Origin: a virus
Virus record (IMG/VR): IMGVR_UViG_3300027759_000252
Location: 1 to 34,070 of that record
Strand: one strand, 5' to 3'
DNA length: 34,070 nt
Shown: piece after piece, positions 1 to 5,985 of the stretch
Layout: every line of letters starts with the position of its first letter
Position numbering within the stretch: the first letter of the stretch is position 1
Position numbers and translations under genes: made by a program
The notes under the pieces: generated by a model
The model's input: only the letters and a program-made list of their open reading frames with translations
What the model was told of the DNA's origin: nothing
The model's database searches: none

Positions 1-388
1 CATAAGCAACCTTACCGCGATGCCAAGCATCAACACCTTCGTCTGGGTAACGTGCAATATCATCAGCACCAGTAATATTGAGACCAAACTCAGCACCCTT
101 TGTCAGTTCAACTGGTCCAGTAAAAGAGCTTCGAGCTTCTTGACCTGCTGGATAGACATTCCCTTCAGTTCTTGGGACAATCTTAAAATTGTCATAATCT
201 ACAACTTCAAATTCACCCTTGAATGTAAATCCAGCACCACGAAGGAATTGCTCAAATTTACCAAGAAGTTCGGTAACAGTCGAACCTTCAGTAGAAAACT
301 CGAGACAATTATCTAGTCTGTCAGCATCATCATAATCGCCGAACGTATACCGAAAAGTATATTTCTCAACAGTCTTATCGTTACTCAT
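1..388 (-). CDS. hypothetical protein, C-terminus cut by window edge
   Basis: An open frame runs from an ATG at 388 to the left edge without a stop, giving about 129 residues of an incomplete protein. It begins MSNDKTVEKYTFRYTFGDYD and is rich in acidic residues, Gly and Phe. A GAGAGG ribosome site sits 6 bases before the ATG, and the preceding gene stops only 2 bases upstream, so it is the continuation of the same operon. I see no recognisable motif. The plus-strand frame over the same bases has no ribosome site and is a shadow. The reading frame is secure; the function is unknown. Confidence 0.75.
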   Translation of the reverse strand, partial: MSNDKTVEKYTFRYTFGDYDDADRLDNCLEFSTEGSTVTELLGKFEQFLRGAGFTFKGEFEVVDYDNFKIVPRTEGNVYPAGQEARSSFTGPVELTKGAEFGLNITGADDIARYPDEGVDAWHRGKVAY

Positions 389-390
389 AA

Positions 391-780
391 TTAACCTCTC
401 CTGCTCTTAGAGCCAATTGTCTTAATATCTTCACCAGGTGTAATCAACTGATAGCCACCCTTATTATAGGCTGGGGCAACACGAGCAGCCTTCTTGAGAA
501 TCTGCATCTGTACATCGACAGTTTCGTTATTGAGATTTTCAAGGACAGTGGTAATGCGAAAACCATTACCGACCTTATTAGATAGTTCGCCATTTTTCTC
601 GACTTCATAAGAAGGCATAGCGTTGACGTGCTTCTTTTTGTTTGCTAGCTGAGTGGAGTGAACACCCATGCTCTTCAGCCACTTCTCATGATCGAGCTGA
701 GCCTTGGTAGGTTCACGATCACGAGTGCGACGATTAAACTTGGTAGTCGTTACCCAAGCCTTCTCAAGATGCATCGACAT
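391..780 (-). CDS. conserved phage hypothetical protein
   Basis: A 129-residue basic protein starting MSMHLEKAWVTTTKFNRR, with many Lys, Arg and Asn. The start at 780 has AGAGGAG eight bases upstream; a second in-frame ATG two codons later is possible. Its start overlaps the end of the zinc-finger gene by 17 bases, which suggests coupled translation. The opening pattern (short N-terminus, W-x-T-T-T, basic stretch) resembles small hypothetical proteins I recall from cyanophage-type T4-like genomes, but this is memory of a pattern and not a search. No catalytic motif was seen. Confidence 0.75.
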   Translation of the reverse strand: MSMHLEKAWVTTTKFNRRTRDREPTKAQLDHEKWLKSMGVHSTQLANKKKHVNAMPSYEVEKNGELSNKVGNGFRITTVLENLNNETVDVQMQILKKAARVAPAYNKGGYQLITPGEDIKTIGSKSRRG

Positions 781-1105
781 TTACAAACTCCTCTAGAAAA
801 AAGGTATCTATTGTAGCACCATCTTTTGATGGCTTAGAACGATCACGAGGTATCGGGGTCTGATCAATGAGAGAAACTTTTTTCCCATTGTATTTGTCCC
901 AACAAACTACACAATATTTTCTAGTTTGATTTGGATATTTTCTTGTTGATTTTGATTCAAGATAAAACGACGACAGAGGTAGATTTTCCAGACAACAAAG
1001 ACACAACTTAACTGGAATTTCTTTCTTGCCGAAAACCGTAGTTACTCGTAAATCTTCAGAAACTTTACGGTAAACAACTCCAAAGGTATCTTCACGTTTG
1101 ATCAT
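764..1105 (-). CDS. small zinc-finger-like hypothetical protein
   Basis: A 113-residue protein with two cysteine pairs, CLCC at about residues 35-38 and CVVC at about 65-68, spaced like a four-cysteine zinc site. The segment between them (LPLSSFY, then basic residues) resembles the treble-clef zinc site of endonuclease VII-type and other HNH-like proteins. The catalytic part of such nucleases is not visible, so I call only a zinc-binding fold. The start at 1105 is preceded by AGGA. It lies just downstream of the tRNA cluster and upstream of the overlapping basic protein, so all are probably on one transcript. Confidence 0.7.
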   Translation of the reverse strand: MIKREDTFGVVYRKVSEDLRVTTVFGKKEIPVKLCLCCLENLPLSSFYLESKSTRKYPNQTRKYCVVCWDKYNGKKVSLIDQTPIPRDRSKPSKDGATIDTFFLEEFVNVDAS

Positions 1106-1123
1106 AATATAATCCTAAAAAAT

Positions 1124-1197
1124 TGGCGAAGGTGTGGAGGATCGAACTCCAGATTGCGGTTTTGGAGACCGCCGTGTTACCGCTACACTACACCGAC
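1124..1197 (-). tRNA. tRNA-Trp (CCA anticodon), imperfect acceptor stem
   Basis: A 74-nt cloverleaf including encoded CCA. D arm GTGT/ACAC with loop AGCGGTA; anticodon stem GCGGT/ACCGC with loop CTCCAAA, so anticodon CCA at 1163-1165; T arm TGGAG/CTCCA with loop TTCGATC. The acceptor pairs GTCGGTG with CACCTTC and has two non-pairing positions (2-71 and 3-70). The 5' end touches the adjacent tRNA relic, so the first bases may have been replaced during loss of the neighbour. Identity is clear; whether the tRNA is fully functional is less so. Confidence 0.8.
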
Positions 1198-1251
1198 AAG
1201 AGGCTGGACTCGAACCAGCGACTAAAAGTTCTACCGCTGAACTACTCTCTA
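1196..1251 (-). pseudogene. truncated tRNA relic lacking its anticodon arm
   Basis: A 56-nt element with a perfect D arm (GTTC, loop AGCGGTA, GAAC) and a perfect T arm (GCTGG, loop TTCGAGT, CCAGC). Only 8 bases (TTTTAGTC) lie between them where a tRNA has about 22, so the anticodon stem-loop is missing. The acceptor pairs at 5 of 7 positions. It sits between tRNA-Asn and tRNA-Trp in the same orientation. It reads as a tRNA gene broken by an internal deletion; its original identity cannot be told. Confidence 0.7.
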
Positions 1252-1259
1252 CACCAAAC

Positions 1260-1334
1260 TGGCTCCTCGAGATGGGATCGAACCACCGACAAGTGCATTA
1301 ACAGTGCACGGCTCTACCGCTGAGCTATCGAGGA
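1260..1334 (-). tRNA. tRNA-Asn (GTT anticodon)
   Basis: A 75-nt cloverleaf with encoded CCA. Acceptor TCCTCGA/TCGAGGA pairs perfectly; D arm GCTC/GAGC with loop AGCGGTA; anticodon stem GTGCA/TGCAC with loop CTGTTAA, anticodon GTT at 1300-1302; T arm GGTGG/CCATC with loop TTCGATC. It begins 6 bases after the stop of the secreted-protein gene, so it is likely processed from that transcript, driven by the promoter near 1670. Confidence 0.93.
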
Positions 1335-1340
1335 ATAAAC

Positions 1341-1634
1341 TTAATAACAAACTCGTTGATTGTATACATAACCCCAGCTGTCACGATAATACTCGTAACG
1401 ACAATACGGCTGTCTATACACAGGCTGAGGAGCATAATACACTGGAGGTGGAATATACTCCTGACGATAATATGGCTGAGGCGATACATAAACTCTTGGC
1501 TGAAGAGCTTCGTTGATAATAAAACCACCCATCACACCACCGATAATAGCGAGAGCCATATCATCAGCCTTTGCTGGCTGGACGCTCATCAACGTAGTAC
1601 CGATGACAACAGTAGCGAGAAGCTTCTTAAACAC
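1341..1634 (-). CDS. secreted Tyr/Pro-rich small protein
   Basis: I place the start at a GTG at 1634 (97 residues) because GGAG lies six bases upstream and the promoter's expected start site is near 1650; a TTG four codons earlier is in frame but lacks a ribosome site. The N-terminus is a classic Sec signal peptide: FKKLL, a hydrophobic run, then a cut after AKA (about residue 23). Next comes a Gly-rich hydrophobic segment (AIIGGVMGG), then repeated Tyr/Pro/Gln units such as SPQPYYRQ and APQPVYRQP, and a C-terminus with two cysteines that could pair. It has no lipobox, so it is not an obvious lipoprotein spanin. The product probably acts in the periplasm or at the envelope of a Gram-negative host. 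The function is unknown. Confidence 0.72.
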   Translation of the reverse strand: MFKKLLATVVIGTTLMSVQPAKADDMALAIIGGVMGGFIINEALQPRVYVSPQPYYRQEYIPPPVYYAPQPVYRQPYCRYEYYRDSWGYVYNQRVCY

Positions 1635-1656
1635 ATCAATCTCCAAGTTATAATTA

Positions 1657-1685
1657 AGTATACCCTAGTTTCACTATTTAGTCAA
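1657..1685 (-). promoter_or_regulatory. sigma70-like promoter
   Basis: On the minus strand TTGACT (1685-1680) and TATACT (1662-1657) are separated by 17 bases. The expected start is near 1650, just ahead of the secreted-protein gene, and the transcript would continue into the tRNAs. The -35 box lies just after the stop of the upstream gene. Confidence 0.75.
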
Positions 1686-1693
1686 GCACTATT

Positions 1694-2137
1694 TTAGTCG
1701 AAGAAACTATCTTCCTGTGTGTCCCAACCTTCACCGTCTTCGCCTGTGTAGATCTCAACATCACCGTAGATGATGGTACCTTCGTCATAGTTAACATCAA
1801 AAGACTTATCCATAACGATCTTCATCACACCAGGATCTTCCGAAACATGCGGCTGTACCATTTCAATAGGAACACATGCAATGCAACCAGCATCAACAGG
1901 AAAAGACTTTCCTGCATTCGAAGGAAAATAGCCATCTCCCCACATGGTAGACATAACTGCAAACTGCCGACCAGTTCTACCATCTGTAAAAATACCACCA
2001 CCACGTTCGCAGATATCTTCTCGGTCTACGCCAAAGTAGTTGGTCTCCACAAGAAGAACGTCATAGTCTTCACGATCGATCACATAGCAAGGATCGGAAA
2101 TAACATAGACACCAGCTGGAAGTGTGCGAGACATCAT
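1694..2137 (-). CDS. conserved hypothetical protein (LPAGVYVISDPCYVI type)
   Basis: A 147-residue acidic protein with an N-terminal signature LPAGVYVISDPCYVI and a later DGRTGRQFAVMSTMWGDG segment. Small proteins with this opening occur in phages and bacteria, but I know no function for them. The composition suggests a soluble beta-rich fold. It begins with two consecutive ATG codons, the first sharing a base with the upstream stop (TAATG), so translation is probably coupled. No transcription signal of its own was seen. Confidence 0.8.
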   Translation of the reverse strand: MMSRTLPAGVYVISDPCYVIDREDYDVLLVETNYFGVDREDICERGGGIFTDGRTGRQFAVMSTMWGDGYFPSNAGKSFPVDAGCIACVPIEMVQPHVSEDPGVMKIVMDKSFDVNYDEGTIIYGDVEIYTGEDGEGWDTQEDSFFD

Positions 2138-2298
2138 TAAATTCCCTTCTTCAGTTGAGCGATACGCTCTTCAAGATACTTTTTAACTGTGATAAGAGTT
2201 GCAATGTTTTTTAAGCTGGGTTCACGCACAATCTGCGATTCAAGTGTCTGAACTTCAGCGACGAAACATGCGAGGAGAGAGTATTCGGAGGAAGACAT
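2137..2298 (-). CDS. 53-residue hypothetical protein
   Basis: A short frame from ATG at 2298 to TAA at 2137 encodes 53 residues beginning MSSSEYSLLACFVAEVQ and ending ERIAQLKKGI. Its ATG overlaps the upstream stop as TGATG and its stop overlaps the next ATG as TAATG, so it exactly fills the space between two genes in coupled order. The protein looks like one or two amphipathic helices (EVQTLESQIV, TVKKYLEERIAQLKK), perhaps a small coiled coil. No function is assignable. The exact fit on both sides is the main argument that it is real. Confidence 0.75.
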   Translation of the reverse strand: MSSSEYSLLACFVAEVQTLESQIVREPSLKNIATLITVKKYLEERIAQLKKGI

Positions 2299-2474
2299 CA
2301 ATTTAAAAATCCTGTAGTGAAAGTGATATCAGCTTTACCCTTGTACTTTTCTTCCATCTGATCGTAGATTTGCCAGGACTCAGTACCCGAGTAGGTTTCC
2401 TTGGTCTCAAGAACCTTGGCACCCTTGGAAGCAGTGATGGTGAATTTCATCCTTCGAGGATTTCCCCAAGCCAT
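2298..2474 (-). CDS. 58-residue hypothetical protein
   Basis: A small protein starting MAWGNPRRMKFTITASKG. I choose the ATG at 2474 because a strong AAGGAG is nearby upstream; an ATG five codons earlier would place that site inside the gene. The sequence alternates basic and beta-prone stretches and contains SGTESWQIYDQMEEKYKGK. It is the first gene after the promoter at 2505-2533 and leads the three-gene coupled set down to 1694. The function is unknown. Confidence 0.75.
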   Translation of the reverse strand: MAWGNPRRMKFTITASKGAKVLETKETYSGTESWQIYDQMEEKYKGKADITFTTGFLN

Positions 2475-2504
2475 AACTTCTCCTTTCAATCAATCATTAT
2501 AGTA

Positions 2505-2533
2505 AGTATACTATGAATTACAGTAATAGTCAA
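2505..2533 (-). promoter_or_regulatory. sigma70-like promoter
   Basis: TTGACT (2533-2528) and TATACT (2510-2505) on the minus strand with a 17-base spacer, placed between the stop of the methyltransferase gene and the next coding start. Confidence 0.78.
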
Positions 2534-2537
2534 GCAT

Positions 2538-3092
2538 TTAATTATCTAATGAAATCAATGACTTAGACACTTCCCACATGGCAATAGAGGCTGCTGATGA
2601 TACATTTAGTGACCTAATTACTCCTCGCTGTGGAATAGAATAGATCTTTCCCTGTCTAAGAATATCAGGGTGAATACCTTCGCCTTCATTACCAAACACA
2701 AGACAAGCCTTCTTATCTATCTTATCTGTAGAAAAAGTTGAAATGCAAGCACCACCTGTTTCGATCATAACAGGAGTGTAGTTGTTATCTGTCATTAGTT
2801 TGTGAAACTTTACAGGATCGACGTACCCATCATCATCAAATCCCCCAGCCTGTACAACGTCCACATAATTATGAGATCCAACAGTACTGCGACGATCGTA
2901 CCGACGACGACCAAAAACAAATACTTTCTCCGCACCCATAAGATTCGCGGTACGAATAATAATACCCGTGTTAAGATCACCCACAAGATTAATGATACAG
3001 ACGGCGAATGGGAGTCTGTCTCGGTCTGTAATGTCTTTAAGAGTTGGTACATCGTAATTCTTCAAATGGTCGTGCACGTTAAAATCGTACAT
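2538..3092 (-). CDS. SpoU/TrmH-family RNA 2'-O-methyltransferase
   Basis: A 184-residue protein with the three SPOUT motifs of the TrmH class: motif 1 around residues 38-51 (GDLNTGIIIRTANL, with Asn41 and Arg47), motif 2 LVFGNEGEGI at 131-140, and motif 3 SLNVSSAASI at 161-170. These form the knotted SAM-binding site. Family members methylate a ribose 2'-OH in tRNA or rRNA; the substrate here is unknown. It lacks the extra N-terminal domain of rRNA-specific relatives and is close to the minimal catalytic length. I start at 3092 because GGAG lies six bases upstream. An in-frame GTG at 3116 would fall ahead of the promoter's expected start site, and an ATG at 3104 has no ribosome site. Confidence 0.88.
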   Translation of the reverse strand: MYDFNVHDHLKNYDVPTLKDITDRDRLPFAVCIINLVGDLNTGIIIRTANLMGAEKVFVFGRRRYDRRSTVGSHNYVDVVQAGGFDDDGYVDPVKFHKLMTDNNYTPVMIETGGACISTFSTDKIDKKACLVFGNEGEGIHPDILRQGKIYSIPQRGVIRSLNVSSAASIAMWEVSKSLISLDN

Positions 3093-3118
3093 TGTAGTCT
3101 CCATATTCACACACACTT

Positions 3119-3147
3119 ATTATATAATGAAACTACAATAAAGTCAA
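3119..3147 (-). promoter_or_regulatory. strong sigma70-like promoter
   Basis: TTGACT (3147-3142) and TATAAT (3124-3119) on the minus strand with a 17-base spacer. The -35 box directly abuts the regA stop codon, so the methyltransferase starts a new transcription unit. Confidence 0.8.
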
Positions 3148-3546
3148 CTACTTTGCTCTACGTCCAATATTATATTTCGTTACAAGTTCCCACTCATCTT
3201 TTTCTTTGAAAGGAAGGATCTTAATTTGACGAAGAGGAGTAGTTGGTTCCTTGATCGTTTCAGGCTCTACGACCTTGATCAATCCCCAGTCTTGTAGAAG
3301 ATTTACGATTGTATTTCTACGACCCTTATCTTCATCAGAAAAATTGCTTGGCTTACCATCAAGAGCAAATAACTCTTTGAAGTGGACAATGTAATACTTA
3401 CCTTGTTTGTGAAGGATATGACAAGACTGATACAGTTTCTTGTCTTTGCGAGAAGCAACACCAATACGTGTGAGGGTTTCTCTAACTTTTAGAAAATCAT
3501 CTTCCTCCGCCAACTTCACTTCAACTAATGTATCCAATACATTCAT
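3148..3546 (-). CDS. regA: RegA translational repressor
   Basis: A 132-residue protein matching T4 RegA in length (122) and order, directly after gp62. RegA binds AU-rich start regions of early mRNAs, including those of the clamp and clamp loader genes in T4, and blocks ribosome binding. Recognisable family segments include VEVKLAEEDDFLKVRETLTR near the N-terminus and HILHKQGKYYIVHFKELFAL in the middle. It overlaps gp62 as ATGA, so its translation is coupled to the clamp loader. It has a basic C-terminus (GRRAK). Confidence 0.93.
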   Translation of the reverse strand: MNVLDTLVEVKLAEEDDFLKVRETLTRIGVASRKDKKLYQSCHILHKQGKYYIVHFKELFALDGKPSNFSDEDKGRRNTIVNLLQDWGLIKVVEPETIKEPTTPLRQIKILPFKEKDEWELVTKYNIGRRAK

Positions 3547-3929
3547 TTTTTTAATCCACCTTTTTCTAAAACCGTTTTTATATGCTTCAACTGTTCTTTA
3601 GAAAGAAGTGAGACGACATCCTTGGCATTCTTATAGGAATAAGAATAGTATTCCATTACCGCATCAATATCACTACTTCCAACCTTCTTTGCCCATGATT
3701 CACGTTTGCCCCTCATAGGTTTCACGATATTTATTAAATAGTGATACTGAAGTTTTTTGTCGAGTTGAGGACGCTGATTCATCTCATTAGCGTGCCAAAC
3801 AGCTCCATATACGTAGGAAAGTCCACGGTTGGTTAGAAAGGGAACATAATCCTTCTCGGCAAGCGGATCATCTTTCATAATGTCCGCTTGCTTGCCCAGA
3901 ATGTCATTTACATAATCAAAAGGATTCAT
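3543..3929 (-). CDS. 62: clamp loader small subunit gp62
   Basis: A 128-residue protein (MNPFDYVNDILGKQ...) in the gp44-gp62-regA position. gp62 joins four gp44 ATPase subunits to load the gp45 clamp on DNA. It is shorter than T4 gp62 (187), as is usual in the cyanophage-like branch. I choose the ATG at 3929, which shares a base with the upstream stop (TAATG); an in-frame GTG three codons earlier is less likely. The protein is mostly helical and ends in LEKGGLKK. It overlaps regA by four bases. Confidence 0.9.
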   Translation of the reverse strand: MNPFDYVNDILGKQADIMKDDPLAEKDYVPFLTNRGLSYVYGAVWHANEMNQRPQLDKKLQYHYLINIVKPMRGKRESWAKKVGSSDIDAVMEYYSYSYKNAKDVVSLLSKEQLKHIKTVLEKGGLKK

Positions 3930-4108
3930 TACCACCACCCAAGCTGATGCGAGTTATTCAAAATAATCATTAAGCAAGTCATCATATGAACGACAACCCA
4001 AACAGAACGAAGCAATGCTGCTATGTCTGCATCTTTATCATTTGGACCGATTTTACTCCCAATCGTCTTCGCCCAAATTTCCCACACTGTCAGCTTTTTC
4101 TTTTGCAT
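3929..4108 (-). CDS. small membrane microprotein between gp44 and gp62
   Basis: A 59-residue protein from ATG at 4108: MQKKKLTVWEIWAKTIGSKI, then GPNDKDADIAALLR and a hydrophobic segment (SVWVVVHMMTCLMIIL) ending in LGWW. It should cross the membrane once. A frame open further upstream exists, but its extra 39 residues overlay the zinc-ribbon gene; the ATG at 4108 has GAAAGAG upstream. It overlaps the zinc-ribbon gene by 56 bases in another frame. Its stop shares a base with the gp62 start. I recall a similar I-G-x-K-x(4)-DKEAD microprotein in this position in cyanophages. The function is unknown. Confidence 0.7.
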   Translation of the reverse strand: MQKKKLTVWEIWAKTIGSKIGPNDKDADIAALLRSVWVVVHMMTCLMIILNNSHQLGWW

Positions 4109-4286
4109 CTTTAACTCTTTCAAAAAGACCAGCACAGTTTTCACAAATTTTAACTGTACTCGTTGTCCCAGAGATATTTGTTTCTGGATCAGTGTAACGA
4201 TATGCAACTTCAGCGTAGCTTCCACTCAGACGCTTGTGGCACATCACACACTTTTTGAAATATAGAATTAGGTTTTGAAAGAACAT
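4053..4286 (-). CDS. small zinc-ribbon protein
   Basis: A 77-residue protein with CVMC near residue 13 and CENC near residue 48, a four-cysteine zinc ribbon, followed by an acidic helical tail (FERVKDAKEKADS...DDWE). The start at 4286 overlaps the end of gp44 by 19 bases in another frame, consistent with coupled translation; I see no strong ribosome site of its own. It sits inside the clamp loader operon, so a role beside replication proteins is possible, but that is inference from position only. Confidence 0.7.
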   Translation of the reverse strand: MFFQNLILYFKKCVMCHKRLSGSYAEVAYRYTDPETNISGTTSTVKICENCAGLFERVKDAKEKADSVGNLGEDDWE

Positions 4287-5209
4287 CCGACCATAATCTC
4301 CGCAAGAAGTGCAGCTGTATTAATTTCCTGATCAACAACGAAAGCAGACTTGTACTGATAATCTGCAATGTTAACAACAAGAGCAGGCACAGAACCAGGC
4401 TGCAGTTCGGGCGACAGCTTATCATACAGAGTACGGAATAGCGTGTTATGGTCCATGTCGGAGTTCTGCCCGACCCACTTACGGACGCTAGTATAGTCCT
4501 TGCTCTTCATGAAACCGAGCAGGTTGTTGATATTGACTTCCTTCATGTTAGAAAGAATACCAGAATCAATCTTACCAGTTGCTGAGTAACGCTGTAGTTC
4601 ATTCAGAACACGTCGCCAATCGGGGAAGTGCTTCATGATAACTTCAGCAACCACAGACATCTCGTACTGAACACCTTCCTTATCTAGGATAGTGCCAACA
4701 CGCTTCATGAACTGTTTGGCTAGCTTCTGCTTTTCTTCATTAGAAATATCAAAATCAATTACTGAACACCGAGAGTGTAGCGGCTCGATAATGCGATTCT
4801 TAAAGTTACAGGTAAGAATAAATCCACAGTTCTTGGAAAACTCTTCCATGAAGTTACGAAGTGCTGGTTGGGTCGAATTAGCGTTCAGGTAATCAGCCTC
4901 ATCCAAGATAACGTATTTACGTCCGCCTGTGAAGGATACAGAGGAAGCGAACTGCATAATCTCGTTACGTAGGGTATCGATGTTACCATTCATCGATCCG
5001 TTAATTACAATGTAATCACATTCAAGTTGCTCAAGCATTGCTCGGGCAACAGTTGTCTTGCCAACACCAGCCTTACCTGCCAGGATAAGGTTTGGGATAT
5101 TTTTCTGATCAACGAACTGTTGAAAAGTAGCTTTCAGATTGGCAGGAAGGATAGTATCATCAATAGTCTGTGGGCGATATCGTTCGACCCAGAGGAAATC
5201 TTCACGCAT
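4268..5209 (-). CDS. 44: clamp loader large subunit gp44 (AAA+ ATPase)
   Basis: A 313-residue AAA+ protein (T4 gp44: 319). Seen: N-terminal LWVERYRPQTIDD typical of clamp loaders, Walker A GKAGVGKT at 45-52, Walker B ILDEAD at 101-106, and the arginine-finger motif SRC at 146-148. With gp62 it opens and closes the gp45 clamp on primer-template DNA using ATP. The start at 5209 follows a short GGTGA; a consensus promoter lies directly upstream, so it can be transcribed independently of gp45, from which it is separated by a terminator. Confidence 0.97.
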   Translation of the reverse strand: MREDFLWVERYRPQTIDDTILPANLKATFQQFVDQKNIPNLILAGKAGVGKTTVARAMLEQLECDYIVINGSMNGNIDTLRNEIMQFASSVSFTGGRKYVILDEADYLNANSTQPALRNFMEEFSKNCGFILTCNFKNRIIEPLHSRCSVIDFDISNEEKQKLAKQFMKRVGTILDKEGVQYEMSVVAEVIMKHFPDWRRVLNELQRYSATGKIDSGILSNMKEVNINNLLGFMKSKDYTSVRKWVGQNSDMDHNTLFRTLYDKLSPELQPGSVPALVVNIADYQYKSAFVVDQEINTAALLAEIMVGCSFKT

Positions 5210-5237
5210 GTCATCACCAAATAGTTAGGGAGGTTCA

Positions 5238-5266
5238 ATTATATAATACTTGACTGTAAAAGTCAA
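5238..5266 (-). promoter_or_regulatory. strong sigma70-like promoter for gp44
   Basis: TTGACT (5266-5261) and TATAAT (5243-5238) on the minus strand with a 17-base spacer. The -35 box also forms a small inverted repeat (TTGACT/AGTCAA, 5 bases apart) and directly follows the T-tract of the gp45 terminator. Confidence 0.82.
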
Positions 5267-5295
5267 GAAAAAAGGGAGGGGGATTTCTCCCCCTC
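5267..5295 (-). terminator. rho-independent terminator after gp45
   Basis: On the minus strand GAGGGGGA and TCCCCCTC pair across a GAAA loop (5295-5276), followed by CCTTTTTT. It starts 6 bases after the gp45 stop. The GNRA-like tetraloop and 8-bp GC-rich stem make it strong. Confidence 0.9.
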
Positions 5296-5301
5296 GCCAA
5301 G

Positions 5302-5967
5302 TTAACTGAAAGTGCTGTTGGCTTCGACAGCAATCCAGTATTCAACGTCCTTCCCAACAAAGTGGGAAAGACCCTTCGAAGAAATAGCAACCTGATAATC
5401 ACCAGGAATAATCTTAAGGTTTTCAGCCTTGAAGATAAACTTGAAGGTGCTTTCAGTTTCACCAACGATCACACGGTGAACATCACCTGTTGGATTCTTC
5501 GAGTCCATAGCTTGTAAATAGACTTCACCATCTGCTCCAACCACACCAATTTCTGGCAGAGAAAGAACACCAAGAGCCTTCTGAACCTTAGAGAAAGTTT
5601 TCTCGTCAAGAACAAACTCTACCTCTGGATTAGGAAACTTGATATCCTTTTCTGGAGGAGAAACAATGTTAGATGCTTCAGCACAGATATACTTGGTGTT
5701 CTCACCAGCTGCCGAATCATTTTCAATAACAACAATCTTGTCATTGATCTTTAGATTTGGAGAATCATAAAGAGACATGGTGCCAAGGAAACGAGAAAGA
5801 TCATAGATGGCAAACTCGCCAGGGATCTCGTCGTTAATCCGAGCCTTCGCAAGGATTGTCTTGGTTGGAGACATGGTAGCCAGATTCTTACCTGGCTTGA
5901 AGATAATCGACTGATTGATGGTCGAAAAGTTCTTCAGAACTTGTAGTGTACGAGCTTCAAACTTCAT
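5302..5967 (-). CDS. 45: sliding clamp gp45
   Basis: A 221-residue protein (T4 gp45: 228) beginning MKFEARTLQVLKNFSTINQS. The family segments VYLQAMDSKNPTGDVHRV and a C-terminal KGLSHFVGKDVEYWIA are clear. It forms the trimeric ring that holds the polymerase on DNA, and in T4 it also activates late transcription by tracking to gp55-bearing RNA polymerase. AAGGAA precedes the ATG. It is the last gene of the transcript arriving from the glycosyltransferase and is followed by a strong terminator. Confidence 0.96.
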   Translation of the reverse strand: MKFEARTLQVLKNFSTINQSIIFKPGKNLATMSPTKTILAKARINDEIPGEFAIYDLSRFLGTMSLYDSPNLKINDKIVVIENDSAAGENTKYICAEASNIVSPPEKDIKFPNPEVEFVLDEKTFSKVQKALGVLSLPEIGVVGADGEVYLQAMDSKNPTGDVHRVIVGETESTFKFIFKAENLKIIPGDYQVAISSKGLSHFVGKDVEYWIAVEANSTFS

Positions 5968-5985
5968 AATATAATTTCCTTTAGA

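Noticed and set aside
20-316. Plus-strand frame at the left edge
   Set aside because: It lies opposite a longer minus-strand frame that has a ribosome site and operon spacing; the plus frame has neither.
1123-1697. Several plus- and minus-strand frames across the tRNA cluster and secreted-protein gene
   Set aside because: They translate tRNA sequence or the antisense of the signal-peptide gene and have no ribosome sites.
3728-3737. AATAAATA inside gp62 as a possible late promoter for regA
   Set aside because: It is a variant, lies inside coding sequence about 180 bases from regA, and the region is in the early/middle transcription block.
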